Shown piece by piece: positions 25,751 through 33,196 of a stretch of DNA of 39,060 nucleotides. The notes beneath the pieces were generated by a model. It saw only the letters and a program-made list of their open reading frames with translations, had not been told where the DNA came from and did not search any database. The stretch's first letter is position 1, and every line of letters begins with the position of its first letter. The DNA is taken from NCBI GenBank assembly GCA_014380005.1, contig JACMKT010000005.1, positions 1 to 39,060 of the forward strand. Direction: 5' to 3'. This DNA comes from Rhodospirillales bacterium (lineage in GTDB: Bacteria > Pseudomonadota > Alphaproteobacteria > Rhodospirillales > Magnetospirillaceae). The translations under genes and the position numbers were made by a program.

Positions 25751-27295
25751 ATGCCTAATTGGCTCGGTGGGGATGGTCTGTCACCCCATGGCTTCTGCCT
25801 CACCTGGGATCCTGCTCTGCTGGCCGCCCATACAATCTCCGACGCGGTGATGGGGCTCAGCTACATGGCGTGCGGCGTCGTCATCTTCTGGTTCGGTCGC
25901 CGCCGGCCCGACATGGCGCCGCCCGCGTTGTTCTGGTCGTTGGCCGTGGTCTTCATTCTGTGCGGCGTGGTCCATCTGTCCGACATCGCTACCATCTGGG
26001 TGGCCGCTTACGAACCCCAGGCGGTGTTGAAGGTTACCGCCGCCGTCGCGTCGGGCGTCACCATCTCGGTCCTGGGAGTGCTGGCCCCGCGCGCTTTGCT
26101 GATCCCCAGCGTCACCCAGTTGCAAGACGTCAACGCCCGCTTGCTGGAGGAGAAAGAGCAGCACGAGCGCACCGCGCGCCGGCTGGCCCGCCTTGCCATG
26201 GCGGTGGAGCAGAACCCCAACATCATCATCATCACCGACCAGGACGGCACCATCGAATACGTGAATGGGGCGTTCGAGGTGATGACCGGCTATGACCGTT
26301 CGACCGCCATCGGCGCCAGCCCGTCCATTATCGCCTCGGGCACCACGCCGGGCTGGGTCTATGACAATCTTTGGCATTCGGTACGGGGCCAGGGCGAGTG
26401 GCGCGGCGAGTTGCAGGACCGCCGCCGCGACGGGTCGGAATTCTGGGTCGCCTCCAGCATCGCCCCCATGCATGATTCCAACGGCGCCGTGGACGGCTTC
26501 GTCGCCATTCAGCAGGACATCAGCGACCGCAAGGCCGTCGAGGCCGAGATGCAGGTGGCCAAGCGCCAAGCCGAGATCGCCAACAAGGCCAAGTCCGAAT
26601 TGCTGGCCAATATGAGCCACGAATTGCGCACCCCCCTGAACGCCATCATCGGTTTTGCCGAGATGATGAAGGCGGAAATGTTCGGGCCGTTGGGCGCTGC
26701 GAAATACGCGGAATACATCACCGATATCCACAATTCGGGCCGCCATTTGCTGGACCTCATCAATGACGTGCTGGACGTGTCGGCCATCGAGGCGGGCAAG
26801 CTGACCCTGTTCGAGGAACGGGTGCCAGTGTCCAGTCTTGTCTCTGCCGCCGTCCGCATGGTGGCAGAGCGCGCCGAAACCCAAGGCGTCGACTTACGGA
26901 TCGCCCCCGTGCCGGAGGTGGATGTGGTGGTCGATCAGCGCCGGCTGAAGCAGGTGCTGATCAATCTGCTCAGCAATGCGGTGAAGTTCACGCCTGCCAG
27001 CGGGCAGGTTGTGGTTTCGGTGGACCTTGCCAAGGACCATCTGCTGTCCATCAGCGTTGCCGATACCGGCATCGGCATGACCGAGGACGAAATCGATTTG
27101 GCCCTTCAGGTGTTCGGCCAAGTGGATGGCTCGCTGCAACGCCGCCACGAAGGCACCGGCCTTGGCCTGCCCATCTGCATGGGCATCATGGACCGCCACG
27201 GCGGCAGCCTGCGCGTGCTGTCCGCCAAAGCCAAAGGCACCACGGTCATTGCAACGCTGCCGTCGGTGCGGGTGTTCGCCGCTGCAGAAGCGTGA
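25751..27295 (+). CDS. ethylene-receptor-like sensor histidine kinase (EBD-PAS-HisKA-HATPase)
   Basis: A 514-residue membrane sensor kinase. The N-terminal three-helix domain matches the ethylene-binding domain of plant ETR1 and its bacterial relatives: PHGFCLTWDPALL before helix 1; Asp31 in HTISDAVMGLSYM; Cys71 and His75 in LCGVVHL of helix 2 (the copper-binding Cys and His of ETR1, same C-x3-H spacing); then helix 3. A linker helix, a PAS domain (about 150-265), HisKA with [10 protein letters not shown], and HATPase with DTGIGM and GTGLGLPI follow. No receiver domain is present. The ATG at 25751 is chosen because GGAGG lies 5 nt upstream; the ATG at 25739 would place that site inside the gene. 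Ethylene, copper or another small ligand as the signal is inference. Confidence 0.88.
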   Translation: MPNWLGGDGLSPHGFCLTWDPALLAAHTISDAVMGLSYMACGVVIFWFGRRRPDMAPPALFWSLAVVFILCGVVHLSDIATIWVAAYEPQAVLKVTAAVASGVTISVLGVLAPRALLIPSVTQLQDVNARLLEEKEQHERTARRLARLAMAVEQNPNIIIITDQDGTIEYVNGAFEVMTGYDRSTAIGASPSIIASGTTPGWVYDNLWHSVRGQGEWRGELQDRRRDGSEFWVASSIAPMHDSNGAVDGFVAIQQDISDRKAVEAEMQVAKRQAEIANKAKSELLANMSHELRTPLNAIIGFAEMMKAEMFGPLGAAKYAEYITDIHNSGRHLLDLINDVLDVSAIEAGKLTLFEERVPVSSLVSAAVRMVAERAETQGVDLRIAPVPEVDVVVDQRRLKQVLINLLSNAVKFTPASGQVVVSVDLAKDHLLSISVADTGIGMTEDEIDLALQVFGQVDGSLQRRHEGTGLGLPICMGIMDRHGGSLRVLSAKAKGTTVIATLPSVRVFAAAEA

Positions 27296-27315
27296 GGCGT
27301 CGCTTCCCCTAGAGC

Positions 27316-27349
27316 TTGCGTACAATGGCGATCTGCGCAATGTATGCAA
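27316..27349. promoter_or_regulatory. inverted repeat upstream of the recombinase gene
   Basis: TTGCGTACA (27316-27324) and TGTATGCAA (27341-27349) form 9-bp arms with one mismatch around 16 bp, 21 bp before the GTG start. It could be an operator or a recombinase-binding arm site. No other gene start lies nearby. Confidence 0.35.
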
Positions 27350-27370
27350 TCTTCCTGTTAGGGGATTGCC

Positions 27371-28279
27371 GTGCTGGTCGCCGAAGCCTGCGACGAATTC
27401 TTGATTCATTGCCGCGTCGCCAAGACGCTGTCGCCCCATTCATTGCGGGCCTACGCCATCGATTTGGCTGAATTCCGCGCTTTCGCCGGCCCCGAATGCC
27501 ACGTGGATGCCTGCGACCGTGCCTTGCTGCGCGGCTATCTGGGCCATCTGCTGGACGTGCGCGGGCTGATGGAAAGCTCGGTCAAACGCCGTGTCGCCTG
27601 CCTGAAGGCCATGTTCCGCTGGCTGGAGCGGGAAGAAGTGCTGGCCGTCAGCCCGTTCCACCGCCTGGATCTGGTCATCCGCCTGCCGCGCCGCCTCCCC
27701 CGCGCCTTGCCCGCCGACGACCTCCGCCGCCTGCTCGCCACCGCCGCCGCGGACAATAGCGGCCATCGCGGATTGGCCGCCCAGGTCACGGTGGAATTGC
27801 TGTTCACCACCGGCATGCGCGTGGGCGAACTGGCCAGCGCCACAGTGAGCGCCCTGGATTTGATCGGCGGAACCCTGCGCATTCTGGGCAAAGGCAGCCG
27901 CGAACGGACCGTCTTCCTGGTGGACCAAGACATCCGAACCCTGCTGGCCGCATGGCTGCGTCGCCGCGAGGGTGTGGCGCACGACACCGACGCCCTGATG
28001 GTCACCCCCTCAGGCCGCCCCGCCACCACAGCTTGGCTGAGGGGAATGGTGAAAGCCACCGCCGCCCAAGCCGGTCTCAACGCCATAACCCCCCACCGCC
28101 TACGCCACTCCGCCGCCACCCAATTGCTGGAGGCCGGCGTAGACATCCGGTTTGTGCAGAGGTTGTTGGGGCATCACTCCATAGCGACGACGCAGCTTTA
28201 TACGGCGGTGCGCGACACGGCGCTGAAGGCGGCGGTGTGTGCGGCGGACATCAAGGGGAGGGTGCGGGGGAGGGGGTGA
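27371..28279 (+). CDS. tyrosine site-specific recombinase beside the invertible segment
   Basis: A 302-residue XerC/D-like integrase. An N-terminal SAM-like binding domain (LSPHSLRAYAIDLAEF, SSVKRRVACLKAMFRWL) is followed by the catalytic domain with every active-site residue: Arg150 (TTGMRVGELA), Lys174 (GKGSRERT), His242 and Arg245 (HRLRHSAAT), His268 (LLGHHSI) and Tyr277 (TQLYTAV). The GTG start has AGGGGA 5 nt upstream. It is not clearly a chromosomal XerC or XerD, and no phage or transposon genes accompany it. Its last Gly codon and TGA lie inside the left copy of the 25-bp inverted repeat, so inversion of the neighbouring segment would leave this gene intact. It is the natural candidate to catalyse that inversion; this is inference. 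Confidence 0.9.
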   Translation: MLVAEACDEFLIHCRVAKTLSPHSLRAYAIDLAEFRAFAGPECHVDACDRALLRGYLGHLLDVRGLMESSVKRRVACLKAMFRWLEREEVLAVSPFHRLDLVIRLPRRLPRALPADDLRRLLATAAADNSGHRGLAAQVTVELLFTTGMRVGELASATVSALDLIGGTLRILGKGSRERTVFLVDQDIRTLLAAWLRRREGVAHDTDALMVTPSGRPATTAWLRGMVKATAAQAGLNAITPHRLRHSAATQLLEAGVDIRFVQRLLGHHSIATTQLYTAVRDTALKAAVCAADIKGRVRGRG

Positions 28280-28299
28280 TAACTGAGAATTATGCGAAC
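28275..28299 (+). repeat. left 25-bp inverted repeat (IR-L) of the candidate invertible segment
   Basis: Exactly complementary to 30041-30065. It contains the last base pair of the recombinase's Gly codon onward: TGA and TAA stops, a TGAGAA stretch that serves as a weak ribosome site, and ATGCGAAC, the start of the UbiA-like gene. Internally ATAA and TTAT flank a 7-bp core CTGAGAA, resembling the inner half-sites of tyrosine-recombinase crossover sites. Outside the 25 bp the flanks do not match. Confidence 0.92.
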
Positions 28300-29089
28300 A
28301 ACTGGCATCAGAGGCTGTGCGCGACTGACGCGACCAGAATCAGCCATCATGACATTCTCTGCAATTTTGCTTCCTCGTCTTGCATACGGCGATATGCTGG
28401 AAGATGCGTTCACCATTGCACTGCCATCATTATTTCTGATGATGGCAATATTTGTACTAAATGACTTTAATGATAGAGATAAAGATGCCGTAAACTCACC
28501 TAAACGACCAATCCCATCAATGTTAGTATCAGACAATTCTGCCATTTTACTGTATTTTACATTGCTGTTTGCCTCCATGGCGTCAATATTGTATATTGAC
28601 AGCAGCTTTGTAAAGTGCATATATTTTTCTTTTGCTATAATTGGTCTAAATTACGACCACGCCAATCGTCAATTTCCCGCCATAAAAAATTTGTATGTCG
28701 CATGTTGCTTCCAGCTTCTTACGATGCTTGTGGTGTTTGACAATCCGAACGTACCTCGAAGCATCCTGTTGTGTGCGGCAATATTTATTCACCGCCTTGG
28801 CATCGAAATGTCGATGGATATCGTAGATATGAAAGGCGATGGACGAACAATAGCCAACATAATTGGTGCATCGAATGCGGTGATTGCCTCAACTGCACTT
28901 AGGCTTGCGAGTGCGATTGCAATGATTGCGGCAATAACAACACAAGCAGGCGCAATAATTGTTGCATTAATTTTTCTATGCGAGGCGCTAATATTTCGAT
29001 TATGGAGAGCGGAAGGGTATAGGCGCTCCGCTATCTTGGTAATGAAGGGTGAGATTGCCCTTGGAGTTGCGTTCCTATCATTCGCATGA
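28292..29089 (+). CDS. UbiA-superfamily prenyltransferase-like membrane protein
   Basis: A 265-residue membrane protein with about eight hydrophobic segments. Both Asp-rich motifs of UbiA prenyltransferases are present: NDFNDRDKD at 57-65 (N-D-x-x-D-x-x-x-D, followed by NSPKRPIPS) and DIVDMKGD at 176-183 (D-x-x-D-x-x-x-D). The family attaches prenyl chains to aromatic or glycerol-phosphate acceptors in the membrane; the RPIPS context resembles the archaeal-lipid and chlorophyll-synthase branches. The acceptor is unknown. The gene starts 12 nt after the recombinase stop, inside IR-L, and is much more AT-rich than the flanks. It is convergent with the next gene, with 5 bp between the stops. Confidence 0.82.
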   Translation: MRTTGIRGCARLTRPESAIMTFSAILLPRLAYGDMLEDAFTIALPSLFLMMAIFVLNDFNDRDKDAVNSPKRPIPSMLVSDNSAILLYFTLLFASMASILYIDSSFVKCIYFSFAIIGLNYDHANRQFPAIKNLYVACCFQLLTMLVVFDNPNVPRSILLCAAIFIHRLGIEMSMDIVDMKGDGRTIANIIGASNAVIASTALRLASAIAMIAAITTQAGAIIVALIFLCEALIFRLWRAEGYRRSAILVMKGEIALGVAFLSFA

Positions 29090-29094
29090 GCAAT

Positions 29095-30048
29095 TTATTT
29101 CATAACAACTTGAATAACCATCATTATTATTGTAATTGCCACAGGAAGGTCGCTCAGCGCCACCCTCATTCTATTCCGTAATTCCTCTCGACATAGCTTG
29201 TCATACTCAATTGCATATGACATTCGTTCGAAGGCGGTCATGTTAGTGCGCGCCGTCTTTGCCTTTAGCTTTTCTAACTGCATCAGGATACAGCGAGAAT
29301 ATAACTTTTGGAGCACCACCCTCGGATAGAAATTGAAAATTGTTATTACTGGTGCCGCAATCACAGCCATCAGCAATATTAATATTTTTGTTGCCGGAAA
29401 AAGCGGGTTTGCGGCAAAGGCGCCTCCAAAATAACTAATGGAGTGCATGTACGTAAAAAATATTGTAACGGTAGACAGGGCATTTACATAGGTACCAATT
29501 CCAGCCAATCTGTCGTCCTGAAATATGTCATCTTCAAATTCGACAACTACTATTGAGTTTAGCATTTGCGCCAAATAAAACATTTTTCTCCCAACATATA
29601 CGCCAGCGGCATATTGGGCTGACGCAAATGCGATCATAAAATAATTTCCGAGACGTGATATGCCAAAGTCAGCAATATAATATATTGCCGCCCCAACGAG
29701 TAAGAAATTTGTGCTAAATGTTATTGAGCGCAATATACTAAAGTATCTTTTGCGCTGCTCACCATATTCTGTTTTCGCCAGCGCCTCCGAAGAGAAAACT
29801 TCTTCAATCAATTTCGGTATGTAGTTCTGGCTGTTATTCATTATAATTGCTGCGCCGAAAATTAGTCCGCCAGAAAATACACAATTAAACACTGAAAAGA
29901 ACGAGAGGACATATTTAGTAAATATGTCATTGGCTTCCATTATCCACATAACTAAACTGGTCGAAACTCCGTAAAAGAGGCTGATCCCGAACCCGACAAA
30001 TACGTGGTTCATTAAAAAAAATATATGCCGTGACCGAGGGGTTCGCAT
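29095..30048 (-). CDS. multi-pass membrane protein of unknown function
   Basis: A 317-residue protein with about seven hydrophobic segments (near 9-37, 46-70, 110-130, 138-158, 200-222, 230-257 and the C-terminus) and a charged cytoplasmic stretch between the last two (LEKLKAKTARTNMTAFERM). I recognise no family. Its first codons ATG-CGA-AC are shared with the UbiA-like gene because both starts lie in the inverted repeat. It is AT-rich like its partner. A promoter-like sequence lies upstream, outside the repeat. Possible roles (transporter, lipid flippase, surface-exposed partner of the prenyltransferase) cannot be told apart from the sequence. Confidence 0.75.
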   Translation of the reverse strand: MRTPRSRHIFFLMNHVFVGFGISLFYGVSTSLVMWIMEANDIFTKYVLSFFSVFNCVFSGGLIFGAAIIMNNSQNYIPKLIEEVFSSEALAKTEYGEQRKRYFSILRSITFSTNFLLVGAAIYYIADFGISRLGNYFMIAFASAQYAAGVYVGRKMFYLAQMLNSIVVVEFEDDIFQDDRLAGIGTYVNALSTVTIFFTYMHSISYFGGAFAANPLFPATKILILLMAVIAAPVITIFNFYPRVVLQKLYSRCILMQLEKLKAKTARTNMTAFERMSYAIEYDKLCREELRNRMRVALSDLPVAITIIMMVIQVVMK

Positions 30049-30065
30049 AATTCTCAGTTATCACC
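30041..30065 (-). repeat. right 25-bp inverted repeat (IR-R) of the candidate invertible segment
   Basis: Reverse complement of 28275-28299 over all 25 bases; the match ends abruptly on both sides. It holds the ATG and leader of the minus-strand membrane protein. The adjoining bases form a further imperfect palindrome, AGTTATC (30056-30062) and GATAACT (30074-30080), not present at the left end, which could be an accessory recombinase-binding site. Confidence 0.92.
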
Positions 30066-30082
30066 TTGTGGTAGATAACTTG

Positions 30083-30111
30083 AATATAACTGATTGGTTA
30101 TGGTGTGCCAA
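30083..30111 (-). promoter_or_regulatory. sigma-70-type promoter pointing into the invertible segment
   Basis: On the minus strand, TTGGCA (30106-30111) and TATATT (30083-30088) are separated by exactly 17 bp. Transcription would begin near 30076, just outside IR-R, and enter the gene that starts at 30048. The promoter stays in place when the segment inverts. The 81-bp gap (30049-30115... to the macro gene end) is AT-rich and otherwise empty. Confidence 0.55.
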
Positions 30112-30115
30112 TAAA

Positions 30116-30634
30116 TTACGACCCCAGGTCGCCAACCGCCACCCGATGCATCTCCGCACTCCCCTCCCCATAGCAACAAAACACCACCCGCTCGAAGAAC
30201 CCATCCCCTGCCAGCGCTTCCGCCACCGTCGCCACCGCGATCCGTGCGGCGCGGTTCTTGGGGAACCGGTAAGCCCCTGTTGATATGGCGGGAAAAGCGA
30301 TCGTCCGGGCGGGCAGGGTGCGGGCCAACTCCAGGCACCTCCGGTAGCACGATGCCAGTTGTGCATCGTCATGCGGGGCGCCGGTCCACACAGGGCCGAC
30401 GGTGTGGATGATCCATTTTGCCGGTAACCGGAAGCCTGCCGTCACCTTGGCCTCGCCGGGCAGGCAGCCGCCCAGGCGGCGGCATTCGGCCAGCAGTTCG
30501 GGGCCGGCGGCGCGGTGGATGGCGCCGTCTACGCCGCCGCCGCCCAGCAGGGACGAGTTGGCGGCGTTGACGATAGCATCCACGGGCAGTTGGGTGATGT
30601 CGGCCTCCACGATGACCATGCGTGGGTCGGCCAT
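30116..30634 (-). CDS. macro-domain protein, ADP-ribose/O-acetyl-ADP-ribose hydrolase type
   Basis: A 172-residue stand-alone macro domain of the YmdB/MacroD group. Seen: VIVEADITQLPVDAIVNAAN, the catalytic-loop SSLLGGGGVDGAIHRAAG (27-44), GEAKVTAGFRLPAKWIIHTVGPVW, and the phosphate loop AISTGAYRFPK. Known members hydrolyse O-acetyl-ADP-ribose and remove ADP-ribose from proteins. It starts 7 nt after the stop of the upstream unknown gene on the same strand, so it is probably in its operon, and it lies directly upstream of the right end of the invertible segment. Confidence 0.93.
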   Translation of the reverse strand: MADPRMVIVEADITQLPVDAIVNAANSSLLGGGGVDGAIHRAAGPELLAECRRLGGCLPGEAKVTAGFRLPAKWIIHTVGPVWTGAPHDDAQLASCYRRCLELARTLPARTIAFPAISTGAYRFPKNRAARIAVATVAEALAGDGFFERVVFCCYGEGSAEMHRVAVGDLGS

Positions 30635-30641
30635 GGAGACC

Positions 30642-31790
30642 TCAGCGGGGCAAGTCGTTGTAGAAGGCGATCAGCAGGGGGGCCTTGCGTTCGCGTTCGG
30701 TGTCCGAGCGGCCCATGCTTTGGATCAGCAATTTCAGGAACATGCGGTCCACTTTGGGCAGGTCGAAGAAGGCGCGGATGACCAGCAAATCGCCGGCGTG
30801 GTTATCCATCTTCTCCATGGCGCGCAGCAGGGCGTCGCGGAAGGCGCCTTGGCGGGCTTGGTCGGCCTTGGCCTTGGGGTGGAATTCCTGTTCGTAGATT
30901 TGGGCGATATGGCCCCAGTTTTCCGCGATCTCCTCGCCGTCATAGCGCAGGATGCGCTGCAGCATGGGGATATCGGTGTAGAACGGCGGGACATAGCCGT
31001 GCTTGGTGGCATCGTCCTTGAACACCGGCCATGGATTGTCACCGGGGCGGATGGTGCCCTTGCCCTTGGCGGTGGCGCGGGCGGGATCGAAGCCGTTCCA
31101 GCGGGTGTCCCAGTAATGCAGGATGGCATTGTCGGACTCGCCAGCATGCACCATACCCAGCAGCCGGGAGGCGCTGTTCTTTTCCTGCCAGTTGCGGCTG
31201 GTGGCCATTTCCTTGATGCGGCGCGCCGTGCGCATGGTCGGCAGCACGTATTCCCGCAACACCGCTTCATAGGTGGCGCCGAAATGGGGCGAGAACAGGA
31301 AGGGGTGAGGAATATGGGGCCGCGTGTTGGTGGCCGCCAGCGCAGCCAAAGTCTTGCGGGTGTGGCGCGCCAGGGTCTCGTCGAACAAGGTGGGGAAATC
31401 GCCGGCCTCGATAGGCGCTTCGTCGGCGGCCAATTCCTCCATCACCGCATCGGCGGTGGTTTCCTCGGACGGTTTCATGCCGGCCAGCATGGCGCGCGAC
31501 AGGTCGAACAGCAACCAGCGTTCCTGGTCGCGGGAATCGTCGTCGCCGGGCGGGAGCAGGGGCTCGAACTGGTTCTGGCTGGCGGCGAACACCACATCCT
31601 TGTCGGTGCGCTCGATGGCCTTTTCCAAGATGACGCTGAAGATCAGCTCCAATTGACGGGTATTGGCCCATTTCAGGGTCTCGGGATCGTTCAGCGTTAT
31701 CCGGCGCACCATCAGGACGCGCGGCACGTCAAGGCGTTGCGTGACCGCGACCAGTTCGGCGACCTTCGATTCGAAGCCCTTGGAATCCAT
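30642..31790 (-). CDS. unknown-family protein A, tandem paralogue of the next gene
   Basis: A 382-residue soluble protein without signal peptide or membrane segment. Blocks shared with the 31.9-33.2 kb gene: KVAELVAVTQRLDVPRVLMVRR near the N-terminus, FPTLFDET, HYWDTRWNGF, NPWPVFKDDATK, QIYEQEFHPKA, and GRSDTERERKAP at the end. I do not recognise the family. The ATG at 31790 has GAGGG five nt upstream; the frame is open a little further but without a ribosome site. It precedes the macro-domain gene. Confidence 0.78.
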   Translation of the reverse strand: MDSKGFESKVAELVAVTQRLDVPRVLMVRRITLNDPETLKWANTRQLELIFSVILEKAIERTDKDVVFAASQNQFEPLLPPGDDDSRDQERWLLFDLSRAMLAGMKPSEETTADAVMEELAADEAPIEAGDFPTLFDETLARHTRKTLAALAATNTRPHIPHPFLFSPHFGATYEAVLREYVLPTMRTARRIKEMATSRNWQEKNSASRLLGMVHAGESDNAILHYWDTRWNGFDPARATAKGKGTIRPGDNPWPVFKDDATKHGYVPPFYTDIPMLQRILRYDGEEIAENWGHIAQIYEQEFHPKAKADQARQGAFRDALLRAMEKMDNHAGDLLVIRAFFDLPKVDRMFLKLLIQSMGRSDTERERKAPLLIAFYNDLPR

Positions 31791-31810
31791 CCTACCCTCG
31801 TCCAGGCGGT

Positions 31811-31823
31811 GCCCATTCTGGGC
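31811..31823 (-). promoter_or_regulatory. leader hairpin before unknown-family gene A
   Basis: GCCCA and TGGGC (31811-31815 and 31819-31823) pair around GAA (minus strand), 21-33 nt before the start codon and just upstream of the GAGGG ribosome site. A similar CCCAGAA-GGG hairpin precedes the paralogue. Confidence 0.4.
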
Positions 31824-31896
31824 ATCCGCCACCCTTTATATAATATTTGTCATCCCCATGGGTACTGATGCCTGCGAATGGGGGCAGGCGGCAGGC

Positions 31897-33183
31897 TCAG
31901 TCCATCAGGTTTTGTGCGAAATCGGCAAGGAATGGCGCGTTGCGGCGGCGTTCGCTGTCGGAGCGGCCGAAATTGTTGACCAGACGGCGGATGAAATGGC
32001 CGTCGATGCGCGGGAATGTGTAATAGCCCTTGATGGCGAACAACTCGCCCACATGGTCGGGCAGCTTGCTCGACCATTTCATGATGCCGTCGCGCAGCGC
32101 GCCCTCGCGGGCCTGCTCCTGGCGGGCATTGGGGGTGAATTCCTGTTCGTAAAGCTGACCGATTTCGCGCCACGCCTTGGCGAAGGACTCGATTTCGAAG
32201 CGGATCAGATCCTGCAGCACGCCCAGATCGTCTTCATCCGGCGGCTTGTAATTGGCTTTGGTGGCATCCTCGCGGAACAGCGGCCAGGGGTTTTCCTCGG
32301 GCTTGGGCTTCTTGCCCTTGACCTGACGGAACGCCGCCCAGCGCGTATCCCAATTGTGCAGAATGGGGTTGTTGACCTCGCCTGCCTGGATGATGTCCAG
32401 CAGCTTGGCGCCGCCCACTTCGGCCCAATTGTAGTTCATGCCCATCTGCTGGATATGGCGCGAACTGCGCATGGCCGGCAGCACCATGCGGCGCAGCACA
32501 TCCTCGTAACAGGCGCCGAATTGGGGCGCCAGCATGAAGGGCATGCGCTCGGGCCGGTCGGTGTTGCGCACCTGGAACAGGGTCAACAGCTTGCGCGAGA
32601 AGGCGCAGATGGTGTCGTCGAACAAAGTGGGGAAGTCGGTGAACGGCTTTTCGTCGTCCACTTCCATGTCGGTCAGGCCGCGCATCTTGGCGGGCATGAT
32701 CAGGCGGTCGGAATCCGGGCCCAATTGAGCGGCGAATAGCGGCGGCGGTTCCTTGATGGGGGCGCTGGCCCGCGTGGTGCGTTCGCGCGCCTGAGCCGGG
32801 CCGATGGCCAGCAGCTTGTCCAGGGCGGCTTCGTGCTCGCTCATGGGGGCCTGGGGGTTGCCCAGCATCTGGGTCGCCACCTCGGACAGCACTTGGAAGT
32901 CGGCCTGACGCTGGGAATCCGAGCCCGGCGGCACCATGGTGACGAAGTTCTTGGCCCGGGCCTCGCGCAGGCGGTCCATGCCGGCCCGTTCCATGGCCTT
33001 GGCGACGATGACGTTGAACACAACGGTCAGCTGGCGCTCGCTGGCCCAGCGGCGGCTTTCCGGATCGGCCATGGTCAGGCGGCGCAGCATCAGGATCTGC
33101 GCCACTTCCAAATGCCGGGTGGCGGCAATCAGATTGGCGACCTTGGTTTCGAACGTTTTGTTGTCTTGCGGATTATTATTCAT
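31897..33183 (-). CDS. unknown-family protein B, tandem paralogue
   Basis: A 428-residue soluble protein related along its length to the downstream gene: KVANLIAATRHLEVAQILMLRR, FPTLFDDT, HNWDTRWAAF, NPWPLFREDATK, QLYEQEFTPNA and GRSDSERRRNAP match. It is longer by a segment between about 95 and 180 (PGSDSQRQADFQVLSEVATQ and a Pro-rich link). The ATG at 33183 has GAGGGCGGG before it; the GAGGG-hairpin leader resembles that of gene A. The two genes are about 100 bp apart on one strand. No function can be given. Confidence 0.78.
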   Translation of the reverse strand: MNNNPQDNKTFETKVANLIAATRHLEVAQILMLRRLTMADPESRRWASERQLTVVFNVIVAKAMERAGMDRLREARAKNFVTMVPPGSDSQRQADFQVLSEVATQMLGNPQAPMSEHEAALDKLLAIGPAQARERTTRASAPIKEPPPLFAAQLGPDSDRLIMPAKMRGLTDMEVDDEKPFTDFPTLFDDTICAFSRKLLTLFQVRNTDRPERMPFMLAPQFGACYEDVLRRMVLPAMRSSRHIQQMGMNYNWAEVGGAKLLDIIQAGEVNNPILHNWDTRWAAFRQVKGKKPKPEENPWPLFREDATKANYKPPDEDDLGVLQDLIRFEIESFAKAWREIGQLYEQEFTPNARQEQAREGALRDGIMKWSSKLPDHVGELFAIKGYYTFPRIDGHFIRRLVNNFGRSDSERRRNAPFLADFAQNLMD

Positions 33184-33196
33184 CCCGCCCTCGTAA

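Larger units (their letters stand above)
28275..30065. other. candidate invertible DNA segment with two convergent AT-rich genes
   Basis: A 1.79-kb segment bounded by perfect 25-bp inverted repeats, next to a tyrosine recombinase gene. GC content is roughly 40-45% in lines I counted, against about 65-70% in the flanks, so it was probably acquired. Both inner genes start inside the repeats with identical leader and first codons. Each would take the other's place on inversion. No transposase lies inside and I see no target-site duplication, which argues against a simple transposon. Flipping has not been shown. Confidence 0.65.

Noticed and set aside
28275-30065. Segment as a classical transposon with terminal inverted repeats
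   Set aside because: No transposase inside, no target-site duplication seen, and the repeats contain start and stop codons of working genes. Not excluded, but inversion explains more.
27371-30634. Prophage or integrative element
   Set aside because: No capsid, portal, replication or conjugation genes, and no tRNA or direct repeats flank the recombinase.
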